In this document: positions 1 through 6,280 of the stretch, one piece after another | How positions within the stretch are numbered: the stretch's first letter is position 1 | Layout of the letters: every line of letters begins with the position of its first letter | Assembly (NCBI GenBank): GCA_015490475.1 | Contig: WFXT01000216.1 | Coordinates: forward strand, 1 to 17,621 | Origin: Bacteroidota bacterium | GTDB taxonomy: Bacteria > Bacteroidota > Bacteroidia > JAADEI01 | Length of the DNA stretch: 17,621 bases | Direction: 5' to 3' | Notes under the pieces: generated by a model | What the model saw: only the letters and a program-made list of their open reading frames with translations | Databases searched by the model: none | What the model was told of the DNA's origin: nothing | Made by a program: the position numbers and the translations under genes

Positions 1-619
1 CATTTAATGCCCAATATTTATTCAAAGGCACTATATCCCTCTTAAGAGAACTATCAGAATAAATAAGCCACTGGTTGGAAATTCCCCTTCCTGCTGGACT
101 GGCAATATTAGGTAATTCCAATCTATATTGAGAAGGTCTAATTCCTAAACCCACAAATCCTGTTAATCTATCAATAACTAAAGTAGAATCGCTAAGTAAA
201 TTACCTAAGTTGTCAAATCTGTGAACTTCTAAGTATTGGCCAGATGTATCAAGAGACATGCAAAACCTTTTAATTCCTGCCTGAACCCAACATATATGAG
301 CTGCCTGCCCAGATGGACTTTCAACAATCAATTGGGTATTAGCAGCACCATGGACGCGCATCCCTCCCCAATCAACACCAGTATAGACATCTAGCTTATA
401 TGCAGGATTTGATGTCCCTATGCCAACACGTCCTTCTACTATCAATCCATTAGCGGGCGCGCTTAATCCAGAGAAAGTGCTTCCAATAGAAACATTTCCT
501 GCAATAGATAATTTGCTTCCAGGATTAGGCTGTCCTATACCTACATTTTGAGCACTAACCCAACTAAACATAGACATAAGAAATATTAATAACCCATACC
601 CTAAAGATCTGCACCTCAT
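1..619 (-). CDS. Secreted tail-fibre-like protein entering a Peptidase_S74 domain (C-terminus outside window)
   Basis: An open frame of 206 complete codons runs from an ATG at 619 off the left edge without a stop. The N-terminus (MRCRSLGYGLLIFLMSMFSWVSAQ) is a good Sec signal peptide with cleavage probably after VSA. Three degenerate copies of a VGIG-x2-x-P-x2-(K/R)-L unit follow: NVGIGQPNPGSKLSI, RVGIGTSNPAYKLDV and FVGLGIRPSQYRLEL. This unit is common in phage tail-fibre-like and large secreted Bacteroidota proteins. The last visible residues, YSDSSLKRDIVPL, match the usual opening of the Peptidase_S74 intramolecular chaperone domain (SDxxLKxxI), which trimerises and self-cleaves in endosialidase tail spikes. 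The frame and signal peptide are seen directly. The fibrous, surface-exposed role is inferred. It is transcribed divergently from the rmuC-like gene. The S74 catalytic residues lie outside the window and cannot be checked. Confidence 0.8.
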   Translation of the reverse strand, partial: MRCRSLGYGLLIFLMSMFSWVSAQNVGIGQPNPGSKLSIAGNVSIGSTFSGLSAPANGLIVEGRVGIGTSNPAYKLDVYTGVDWGGMRVHGAANTQLIVESPSGQAAHICWVQAGIKRFCMSLDTSGQYLEVHRFDNLGNLLSDSTLVIDRLTGFVGLGIRPSQYRLELPNIASPAGRGISNQWLIYSDSSLKRDIVPLNKYWALN

Positions 620-636
620 CGCTTTGGCATTTTTTT

Positions 637-667
637 ATTATACGTATGCTTTTATTAAAAGGTTCAA
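637..667 (-). promoter_or_regulatory. Possible promoter for the tail-fibre-like gene
   Basis: On the minus strand TTGAAC (667-662) and TATAAT (642-637) are separated by 19 bases and sit just upstream of the ATG at 619. They overlap the palindrome ATACGTAT at 640-647. The spacing is longer than ideal. The Bacteroidota primary sigma factor normally prefers a TAnnTTTG element, so this is only a candidate. The 87-base divergent region must also hold the start signal for the plus-strand gene at 707, for which I see no clear element. Confidence 0.25.
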
Positions 668-706
668 AATCAGCAACACCCTAATTTTACTCAAAAACAA
701 CATGCC

Positions 707-1576
707 GTGAGTACATATATGTTAACAGCAATACTGATACTGCTCCTGATATTGTTATTCTTAACCATTAAGAATCTAAATAACAGTAAAAATGTTGAAT
801 CTGCTCTTTTAAAGGCATGGCAAAGTACAGGAATTTCAGAAAAATTGGGCGAATTAAATTCTCACACCAAGGAAATAAAAGAGCTTCACCGTTCCATAGA
901 ATCCATGCTCAGGATTCCTTCTGCCCGAGGTGCTTTGGGCGAAATAGCTCTGGAAACAATACTTTCTGACCAGTTACCACCGGAAATGTTCGGCATTAGA
1001 GAACGCCTCCCTAATGGTAAAATCCCTGATGCTTACATACGTTCCACAGCAGGAATAATATGCATTGACTCAAAATTTCCATTGGACAACTACAGGAAAA
1101 TGATTGAAACAAGCAATAAAGCGGAAAAGGAAAAATACAAGAATGCCTTTTTAAGTAACATGAAATCACATCTTGAAAAAATAGCCTATGATTATGTTCG
1201 TCCTGAAGACGGGACAGCAGATTTTGCGTTTGCATTTATCCCTTCGGAAGCAGTTTATTGGTTCCTGATTAATGAAGCCTATGATTTGCTAAGGGAATAT
1301 GCACTCAAAGGCGTGCAAGTCGTGTCTCCCCTTACCCTGTCTCACAAAATAGAGCTTATCAAAGCAGGGGTTCATGCCAAGAAATTAACAGAAGAAGCAG
1401 AACAAGTTTACAATGCTTTACTGCAATTAAGAAATATTTTTGAGGAAATAGACGATGCATGGCGAATATTTTATACAAGGCATCTGAAAAATCTCAACAC
1501 AAAAGCAGATGAGTTAAATTACACATACCACAAGCTAAGGTCTGAATTTGACAAAATTTACAACATGAAACAGTGA
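707..1576 (+). CDS. rmuC: RmuC-family protein, short form
   Basis: RmuC proteins are membrane-anchored and related to PD-(D/E)XK nucleases. They limit inversions between short repeats and are implicated in restricting foreign DNA. The product of 289 aa has one N-terminal membrane helix (about residues 5-21), a short charged linker, then an RmuC domain from about residue 70. Visible signatures are GALGEIALE, the (I)DSKFPLDNY motif carrying candidate catalytic D and K, FIPSEAVYW and VVSPLTLSHKI. The protein is shorter than the roughly 450-480 aa of E. coli RmuC because the long N-terminal coiled coil is almost absent. Translation may begin at GTG 707 or at ATG 719 (residue 5); both keep the membrane helix. 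It ends with TGA only 4 bases before the stop of the convergent porD, and I see no clear terminator between them. The family call is firm; the exact cellular role is inferred. Confidence 0.85.
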   Translation: MSTYMLTAILILLLILLFLTIKNLNNSKNVESALLKAWQSTGISEKLGELNSHTKEIKELHRSIESMLRIPSARGALGEIALETILSDQLPPEMFGIRERLPNGKIPDAYIRSTAGIICIDSKFPLDNYRKMIETSNKAEKEKYKNAFLSNMKSHLEKIAYDYVRPEDGTADFAFAFIPSEAVYWFLINEAYDLLREYALKGVQVVSPLTLSHKIELIKAGVHAKKLTEEAEQVYNALLQLRNIFEEIDDAWRIFYTRHLKNLNTKADELNYTYHKLRSEFDKIYNMKQ

Positions 1577-1580
1577 CAAG

Positions 1581-2483
1581 CTATTTTTGCAATATTTTCC
1601 TGTAATCGGCTTGATTACCAGGGTCCAGTTTTACAAGCAACTTATAAGCTTCCTGACGTTCAGAAAGGGGCGCATAAGAAAATATATTTATAAGTTCCTG
1701 ACGCTTGGCATCCATAAAGCCTCGCAACAGGATATTGTTTGGTTCCTGTTCCTTTATGGCAATTAGTTTTTGAAGAGCGGTAAACACCTTTTGTCTGCCT
1801 TCTGTAACATTTTGAAACATTATATCCATGCCTTTTCTGTGATAGAGATAAAGGGCTTTCCTGAACTCTACCATTTCGGGTTTTAGCATCAGGTCAATTA
1901 ACCAATATCTATTATCACGGGAACGAGCCGTTTGAGACCATGCTTTACTACCTGCCAATTGAGTTGACGCTATCAAGGCAATTTCCCTTGCTTTTTCAAG
2001 GAAAGGTGTTCCGCCAAGAGGTCCATAAGTGTCCATTACAAAACCTATTATAAAGTAAGCATAGAAAGCAAACATATGTGTTAACTCACTCGTATATGAC
2101 CCGTCCACATAAATCAATTGCTCATCCTGGGTAAAAGTGAATGATACATATCTATCACGAAACACAAACAACGGGGACCGATAATCGCTCCCATAAACCA
2201 ACCTTGTAAACTGAACTGTTAATTCGCCAGAATACTCATTTCCTGATGCTCTATCTAATCTTAATGCGAAAGCACATTCAATCCTTTCGTGCGGTTCAAA
2301 AGGAATGTCTGTCCATTGACGCTCATTTAAATACTTCGTAATCTGTTCCCTTAAGTTATCAATTATTTTCTTATCTACGTTAGGCAAGCGTGTGGCATCA
2401 ATGTTAACAGTACAGTTAAGTTCCTGAGCGTTAGTAATAACTGATACTAAAACCAAAAGACTAATAAATATTTTCAATTGCAT
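1581..2483 (-). CDS. porD: DUF4835 family protein, probable type IX secretion protein PorD
   Basis: The protein has a signal peptide (MQLKIFISLLVLVSVITNAQ) followed by QELNCTVNID, the characteristic mature start of DUF4835 proteins. The rest, about 280 aa, is a soluble domain with no further membrane helix. DUF4835 proteins are nearly confined to Bacteroidota, and the family is named PorD in type IX secretion; I recall that name rather than being able to verify it. I chose ATG 2483 because it gives a clean signal peptide. An ATG at 2525 would add 14 residues (MKMLAKRIWQRFWQ) and lengthen the overlap with coaBC from 23 to 65 bases. The gene follows coaBC in the usual Bacteroidota order and is probably translationally coupled to it. 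The stop is TAG. No structural components of the secretion system are visible in the window. Confidence 0.8.
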   Translation of the reverse strand: MQLKIFISLLVLVSVITNAQELNCTVNIDATRLPNVDKKIIDNLREQITKYLNERQWTDIPFEPHERIECAFALRLDRASGNEYSGELTVQFTRLVYGSDYRSPLFVFRDRYVSFTFTQDEQLIYVDGSYTSELTHMFAFYAYFIIGFVMDTYGPLGGTPFLEKAREIALIASTQLAGSKAWSQTARSRDNRYWLIDLMLKPEMVEFRKALYLYHRKGMDIMFQNVTEGRQKVFTALQKLIAIKEQEPNNILLRGFMDAKRQELINIFSYAPLSERQEAYKLLVKLDPGNQADYRKILQK

Positions 2484-3645
2484 CTGCCAGAATCTTTGCC
2501 AGATCCTCTTTGCTAACATTTTCAAAAAATTTAAAGTCCTTTCGGGTCATCAATACAATGCTGTTATAATCCGAACCAAAGGGTACAAAATCATTTCCAA
2601 TCCTATTATAAACACCAATATCAACGTTCTTTCTCAGTAGTTTTTTATATGCTTCCTGGGGCGACAGGTCCGTTTCTAAGGCAAAACCGACGACTACTTG
2701 ATTTTCTCCCTTGTTTTCTCCAACCCACTTTAATATGTCTGGGGTCCTTTTAAGAGTTAAGGTTAAAAGGTCTTTATCTTTTTTTATTTTACTACCATAC
2801 TTTTCAATGGGCATGTAATCGCTTACCGCCGCGGCACCAATAAATACATCCGCTTTGTGCCAGTGTTCTTTAACTGCATTAAACATTTCCTCGGCACTAA
2901 TAACATCTATTCGTCTTACTAACCTATGAGAAAAAGAAGGGACATTGGGCCCTGCCACAAGAATTACCTCATTGCCTCTAAATGCTAATTCACGTGCTAA
3001 TAGAACACCTGTCTTTCCCGAAGATGCATTGGATATAAACCTCACAGGGTCTATATGCTCCCGTGTGGGTCCCGTCGTAATAATAGCTGTATAGGGCTTT
3101 TTACTTTTGGGCGTCAAAACCTCAAAGATGAACTCAAGAATGTCACGTGGCTCAGGCATTCTTCCCTTTCCCGTCTTACCACTTGCCAACCTTCCCTCAA
3201 CCGGCTCCATAATGTGATAACCATATCCTTTAAGCGAATTAATATTTTTCTGTGTCGCAGGATGATTCCAGAACCCTTCCTCCATAGCGGGAACAATAAT
3301 AACACGTTCAGGGGGGAAGCCAAGAGCAGTAGCTACCAGAAAATTATCAGGTCTTGCAGTAGCAAGGGATGAAATTGTCTTAGCTGTCGCAGGGGCAATA
3401 ACCATTAAATCATGGGTAGAGGCAAGGTCAACATGGTCACTGCCCGCTGGATAGGAATCCAGAAAATCAATAAAGACCTTTTTCCGCAATAAACCCTCAA
3501 AAGTTAGAGGTTGAATAAATTTTGTTGCCGATGGCGTTAAAATAACATCAAGTTCAAAACCTTCGTCTTGTAATAGCCTCAGTAAATAGAGCGACTTATA
3601 AATAGCAATGCTTCCTGTAACTCCTAAAAGCAGTTTATAGGACAT
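2461..3645 (-). CDS. coaBC: Bifunctional phosphopantothenoylcysteine decarboxylase / phosphopantothenate-cysteine ligase
   Basis: CoaBC makes 4'-phosphopantetheine for coenzyme A: the ligase joins 4'-phosphopantothenate to cysteine, then the FMN-dependent decarboxylase removes the carboxyl group. The CoaC half (about residues 1-175) shows GVTGSIAIYK, the active-site His71 in SDHVDLA, PATAKTI, and PAMEEGFWNHPATQ. The CoaB half (from about residue 185) shows TTGPTREHIDPVRFISN-ASSGK, a conserved lysine cluster SKIKK (285-289) and VVGFALET. Length (394 aa) is normal. Relative to E. coli Dfp, the PxMNxxMW asparagine is Glu122 and the loop cysteine is Ser155 (LASG). Bacteroidota orthologues, as I remember them, usually have Asp and Ser at these places, so the enzyme is probably active. 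It starts 5 bases after rpoZ and its end overlaps porD, so it sits inside one transcription unit. Confidence 0.95.
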   Translation of the reverse strand: MSYKLLLGVTGSIAIYKSLYLLRLLQDEGFELDVILTPSATKFIQPLTFEGLLRKKVFIDFLDSYPAGSDHVDLASTHDLMVIAPATAKTISSLATARPDNFLVATALGFPPERVIIVPAMEEGFWNHPATQKNINSLKGYGYHIMEPVEGRLASGKTGKGRMPEPRDILEFIFEVLTPKSKKPYTAIITTGPTREHIDPVRFISNASSGKTGVLLARELAFRGNEVILVAGPNVPSFSHRLVRRIDVISAEEMFNAVKEHWHKADVFIGAAAVSDYMPIEKYGSKIKKDKDLLTLTLKRTPDILKWVGENKGENQVVVGFALETDLSPQEAYKKLLRKNVDIGVYNRIGNDFVPFGSDYNSIVLMTRKDFKFFENVSKEDLAKILADAIENIY

Positions 3646-3650
3646 TCATT

Positions 3651-3998
3651 TCACTTCTGATCTTCCTCTCCTTCCTCTTCAATAAATCTCCAATATGTTT
3701 TATCCTGCATGAATTCTTCGGTAGCAAGTAAAGTAGGCTTAGGCAGTTGTTCATATTCCACTGCTATCTTTTCAATAGTGTCTCTCATTTCATCGGCGAG
3801 GAATTCCGAACCTCCTGTTATCTGTTCAATTTCGTCTTTATACATCTGAAGCAGGTCTGCCTGAATTTGATTTGCTCTGTGGGAAATGACCCTAACGCTC
3901 TTGAACAAATTGCCCGTCTTTTGCCACAATTCAATTATATCACGAGTTTGAATGTAAGGGTCTGTTTTCAACTCCTTAAAATAGTAATCCTTTCTCAT
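3651..3998 (-). CDS. rpoZ: RNA polymerase omega subunit, Bacteroidota type
   Basis: Omega helps fold and stabilise beta' in RNA polymerase. This 115-aa protein matches the divergent Bacteroidota omega/Rpb6-like family: an N-terminal section with TRDIIELWQKTGNLFKSV, the core VISHRANQIQADL, and the C-terminal PKPTLLATEEF. The acidic tail (EEEGEEDQK) is not conserved. Its ATG overlaps the bamD stop in an ATGA arrangement (3995-3998), implying translational coupling, and coaBC follows after 5 bases. The bamD-rpoZ-coaBC order is normal for the phylum. The stop is TGA. With rpoB and rpoC upstream on the same strand, the window encodes every core polymerase subunit except alpha. Confidence 0.88.
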   Translation of the reverse strand: MRKDYYFKELKTDPYIQTRDIIELWQKTGNLFKSVRVISHRANQIQADLLQMYKDEIEQITGGSEFLADEMRDTIEKIAVEYEQLPKPTLLATEEFMQDKTYWRFIEEEGEEDQK

Positions 3999-4846
3999 GA
4001 CGAAGAATTTAATTTTTGTTTAGCTTCTTCATAAATTTTTTCTGCTTCTTGCAGGTATTCACTGTTTTCAAGTAACAGTTCAAATTTACGGTAAAGTTCC
4101 ACAACTTCCTGCAGTCTTTCCTTTTGTTTTTCTTCCACGCTGTTGATGGCATAAAGATAAGTTGATTTAATAATCAAGAAAGCGACATAATCCTTTTCTG
4201 GAAGGTCATGCCAATCTTCCAGAACGTGCGTCAAAGCAATTTTAGCAGACAAATATTCACCTATTTTGTAATACAGTTCTGCATTATACAGGTCCTTTTT
4301 TTGCAAACGCCGTCTAAGTTTTTTTATATACTCACGAGCATCTTTCACATATTTATGGTTTGGATACAAGTTTATGTACAACTGGAAAGCCTCCAAGGCA
4401 CGTCTCGTATAAGTCTGGTCAAGGTTATAAGGCAAAGACATAGCATATAAAGCATAAGCCTTCCAGTAATAGGCATCGGGAACAAGTTCACTATCGGGGA
4501 ATCTATTTATAAACACATGAAGATGATACCCTGCAGAGGCAGGCTCTCCAACACCAAAGAACGTTAAGGCATAGTAATAATATGCCTTTTCCGCTATAGG
4601 ATGGGTTCTGTATTCTTCAAGCAAATAAGATAAAACTTCCTGTGCTTTCCAATATTTCTCTTGCCTGTACAAGTTTATCGCAAATTGAAGCATGCTATCA
4701 GGGGGCAGATTCTTATAGGCTTCCTTTTGTTTCCTGTGCGCTTTATTAGTCACCGAACAAGAAATGCTAATTCCTATAAGGATACCTATAATGAAAATTC
4801 CGAACCATCTGGATATTGCAACCATATCTTTTCTATTTCCAGCCAT
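3995..4846 (-). CDS. bamD: Outer-membrane assembly lipoprotein BamD
   Basis: BamD is the essential periplasmic lipoprotein of the BAM complex that inserts beta-barrel proteins with BamA. The 283-aa protein has a charged start, a hydrophobic segment (about residues 13-29) and a cysteine at position 30 in the context SISC, an imperfect lipobox. TPR-like helical repeats follow, for example FAINLYRQEKYWKAQEVL, YYYYALTFFGVGEPASAGYH and the family-typical SLPYNLDQTYTRRALEAFQ. The length is normal. ATG 4846 has an AAGGA 8 bases upstream and is preferred, but ATG 4825 (residue 8) would also give a good signal. The 5' end overlaps rnz by 61 bases and the TGA stop overlaps the rpoZ start. The family call is firm; lipidation is inferred. 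Confidence 0.9.
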   Translation of the reverse strand: MAGNRKDMVAISRWFGIFIIGILIGISISCSVTNKAHRKQKEAYKNLPPDSMLQFAINLYRQEKYWKAQEVLSYLLEEYRTHPIAEKAYYYYALTFFGVGEPASAGYHLHVFINRFPDSELVPDAYYWKAYALYAMSLPYNLDQTYTRRALEAFQLYINLYPNHKYVKDAREYIKKLRRRLQKKDLYNAELYYKIGEYLSAKIALTHVLEDWHDLPEKDYVAFLIIKSTYLYAINSVEEKQKERLQEVVELYRKFELLLENSEYLQEAEKIYEEAKQKLNSSS

Positions 4847-5763
4847 ATCTTTAATCCTTCCACAGCAAGGAACGTATTTGGAAACACTTTTCTTGCCTCT
4901 TCAACGAGTTGGTCAGGATTAACATACCTTGAAGAAACATGTCCTATTAGCAATAGCCTAACACCTGCTTCCTTTGCTAATTGCGCAGCCTGAACAGAAG
5001 TAGAATGACCAGTTAATTCTGCCTCTTCTACCTGATCGCCACTAAAAGTAGCCTCATGGTATAAAACCCATACTCCTCGTAAATGTTGTGCAAGTTGAGG
5101 AAGATAGGTAGTGTCAGTAATAAATGCATAGGAACGGGGTGTCCTGTTGGGAACTGTTAGTTTATTATTAGGAACCACTGTTCCATCAGGCAATATAGCA
5201 TCCATACCCATTTTAAGGCGTCCAAGTTGATCACGAGGGATGGAAAATTTATCAATGGCTTGTGGGTCAATCTTTCGTGGCGGAATGTTTTCTTTCAACA
5301 CATATCCAACAGCGTTGGTAGTATGCCTGAGCGGAATGCTATATATACTAAGCTCTCTATCCTCATATAGTAGTGTTTTTCCGTGCAGTGGCACAACGTG
5401 AGTATAAACAGGAAAAGTCAAAGGAACAGTCAACCAATCTTTAAAAAGTAAAAACCATTCTATAACTTGAGAAGTTGAATAAAGATGAATTGGCTTTTCC
5501 ACTCCATTAAGAGAATAAGTAAAAAACAAGCCCGGCAAACCAAGAATGTGGTCTCCGTGAACATGAGTAATTAAAACCCTGTTCACTGGCGACAAAGAAT
5601 CATACAATAACATTTTGTATTGCGTTCCTTCTCCTGCGTCAAGTAATATTCTCTGTCCTTTGTAGGCAACCAGATGTGAAGTGTGGAACCTGTTTATAGC
5701 AGGTGTAGCAGAACCACTCCCTAATACTGTTATGCAGAAATCTCGGTTTCTAAGATTTATCAC
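4786..5763 (-). CDS. rnz: Ribonuclease Z (tRNA 3' endonuclease)
   Basis: RNase Z trims the 3' trailer of tRNA precursors using two zinc ions in a metallo-beta-lactamase fold. Visible motifs in the 325-aa protein are AGEGTQYK (43-50), the zinc motif HVHGDH (67-72), RHTT with His147, the flexible-arm region around 160-205, FITDTTY with Asp217, HEATF (236-240), TGHSTS (251-256) and the final ligand region IGHVSSRY (273-280). HVHGDH and HVSSRY differ slightly from the common HLHGDH and HFSSRY. The start is GTG at 5763, 7 bases after the STAS gene stop. After the usual family end (near VEGLKIWLEI) about 15 extra residues overlap the bamD start; this tail is unlikely to matter for catalysis. The stop is TAG. 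Confidence 0.94.
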   Translation of the reverse strand: MINLRNRDFCITVLGSGSATPAINRFHTSHLVAYKGQRILLDAGEGTQYKMLLYDSLSPVNRVLITHVHGDHILGLPGLFFTYSLNGVEKPIHLYSTSQVIEWFLLFKDWLTVPLTFPVYTHVVPLHGKTLLYEDRELSIYSIPLRHTTNAVGYVLKENIPPRKIDPQAIDKFSIPRDQLGRLKMGMDAILPDGTVVPNNKLTVPNRTPRSYAFITDTTYLPQLAQHLRGVWVLYHEATFSGDQVEEAELTGHSTSVQAAQLAKEAGVRLLLIGHVSSRYVNPDQLVEEARKVFPNTFLAVEGLKIWLEIEKIWLQYPDGSEFSL

Positions 5764-5770
5764 CGCTTCT

Positions 5771-6205
5771 TTAATCTTGTGATTCCGAAGAATTATCTTC
5801 TCTATTCTGCAATTCGCTACTAACCTGTGACAGAATTAAATAGTCAATCGCATGTTCCTGGTCCTGCATAATCTCAAAAACCTTATGCAATTCTGAAACT
5901 TCAATAACCTTCTGCGTCCACCCTTTAACACCGAAAAGCACCATTGTTCCTCCACTGTCTCGCGTCAACCGATGACCAAGCAATAATGCACTCAATGCAG
6001 ACGAATCAATATACTCAACCTGAGTCAAGTCAACAGCTATATACTTTTTCCCTTCCTTAACCATATTTGTAAACAGGGCTTTAAGGGCAGGTGCCTGAAC
6101 AGAAGTTACCTTGGAATAAGGAAGCCTGACTACTGGAAAACCCTTAACATCTTCCACTATATATGGCTGATTAACTGGGTCTGGCACTTTATGATTGTCT
6201 CCCAT
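5771..6205 (-). CDS. STAS-domain protein, probable anti-sigma factor antagonist
   Basis: This 144-aa protein is a single STAS domain of the SpoIIAA/RsbV kind. Such proteins bind a serine kinase or anti-sigma factor when unphosphorylated. The beta strands FPVVRLPYSKVTS and KKYIAVDLTQVEYID lead into IDSSALSALLLG, where Ser68 or Ser69 is the expected phosphorylation site. VLFGVKGWTQKVIEVSELHKVFEI forms the last strand-helix part. A short polar tail (ELQNREDNSSESQD) follows. No kinase, phosphatase or sigma factor lies nearby, so its partners are unknown. It sits between rpoC (75-base gap) and rnz (7-base gap); as I recall, STAS-rnz pairs are common in Bacteroidota. The domain is clear; the regulatory circuit is inference. 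Confidence 0.85.
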   Translation of the reverse strand: MGDNHKVPDPVNQPYIVEDVKGFPVVRLPYSKVTSVQAPALKALFTNMVKEGKKYIAVDLTQVEYIDSSALSALLLGHRLTRDSGGTMVLFGVKGWTQKVIEVSELHKVFEIMQDQEHAIDYLILSQVSSELQNREDNSSESQD

Positions 6206-6218
6206 ATACTCTTTTTAG

Positions 6219-6226
6219 CAAAATTA
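6219..6226 (-). promoter_or_regulatory. Possible Bacteroidota -7 element ahead of the STAS-rnz-bamD block
   Basis: On the minus strand the 75-base gap after rpoC contains TAATTTTG, an exact match to the Bacteroidota TAnnTTTG element. It lies about 13 bases before the STAS gene ATG. No TTG box is well placed about 20 bases further up, so the match may be chance in AT-rich DNA. If real, it would let the lower block be expressed independently of the ribosomal/rpo block. Confidence 0.3.
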
Positions 6227-6280
6227 CATCAAACTCCTTTCACCAGACACCTGCCCCAATTCCTATACTCCTCGCTAAAT

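Noticed and set aside
640..647. ATACGTAT palindrome as an operator
   Set aside because: It is only 8 bases, in AT-rich DNA, with no second copy seen and no regulator nearby.
1598..1611. Short inverted repeat AATC/GATT as a terminator between rmuC and porD
   Set aside because: The arms are only 4 bases, lie inside the porD coding end and have no T-tract.
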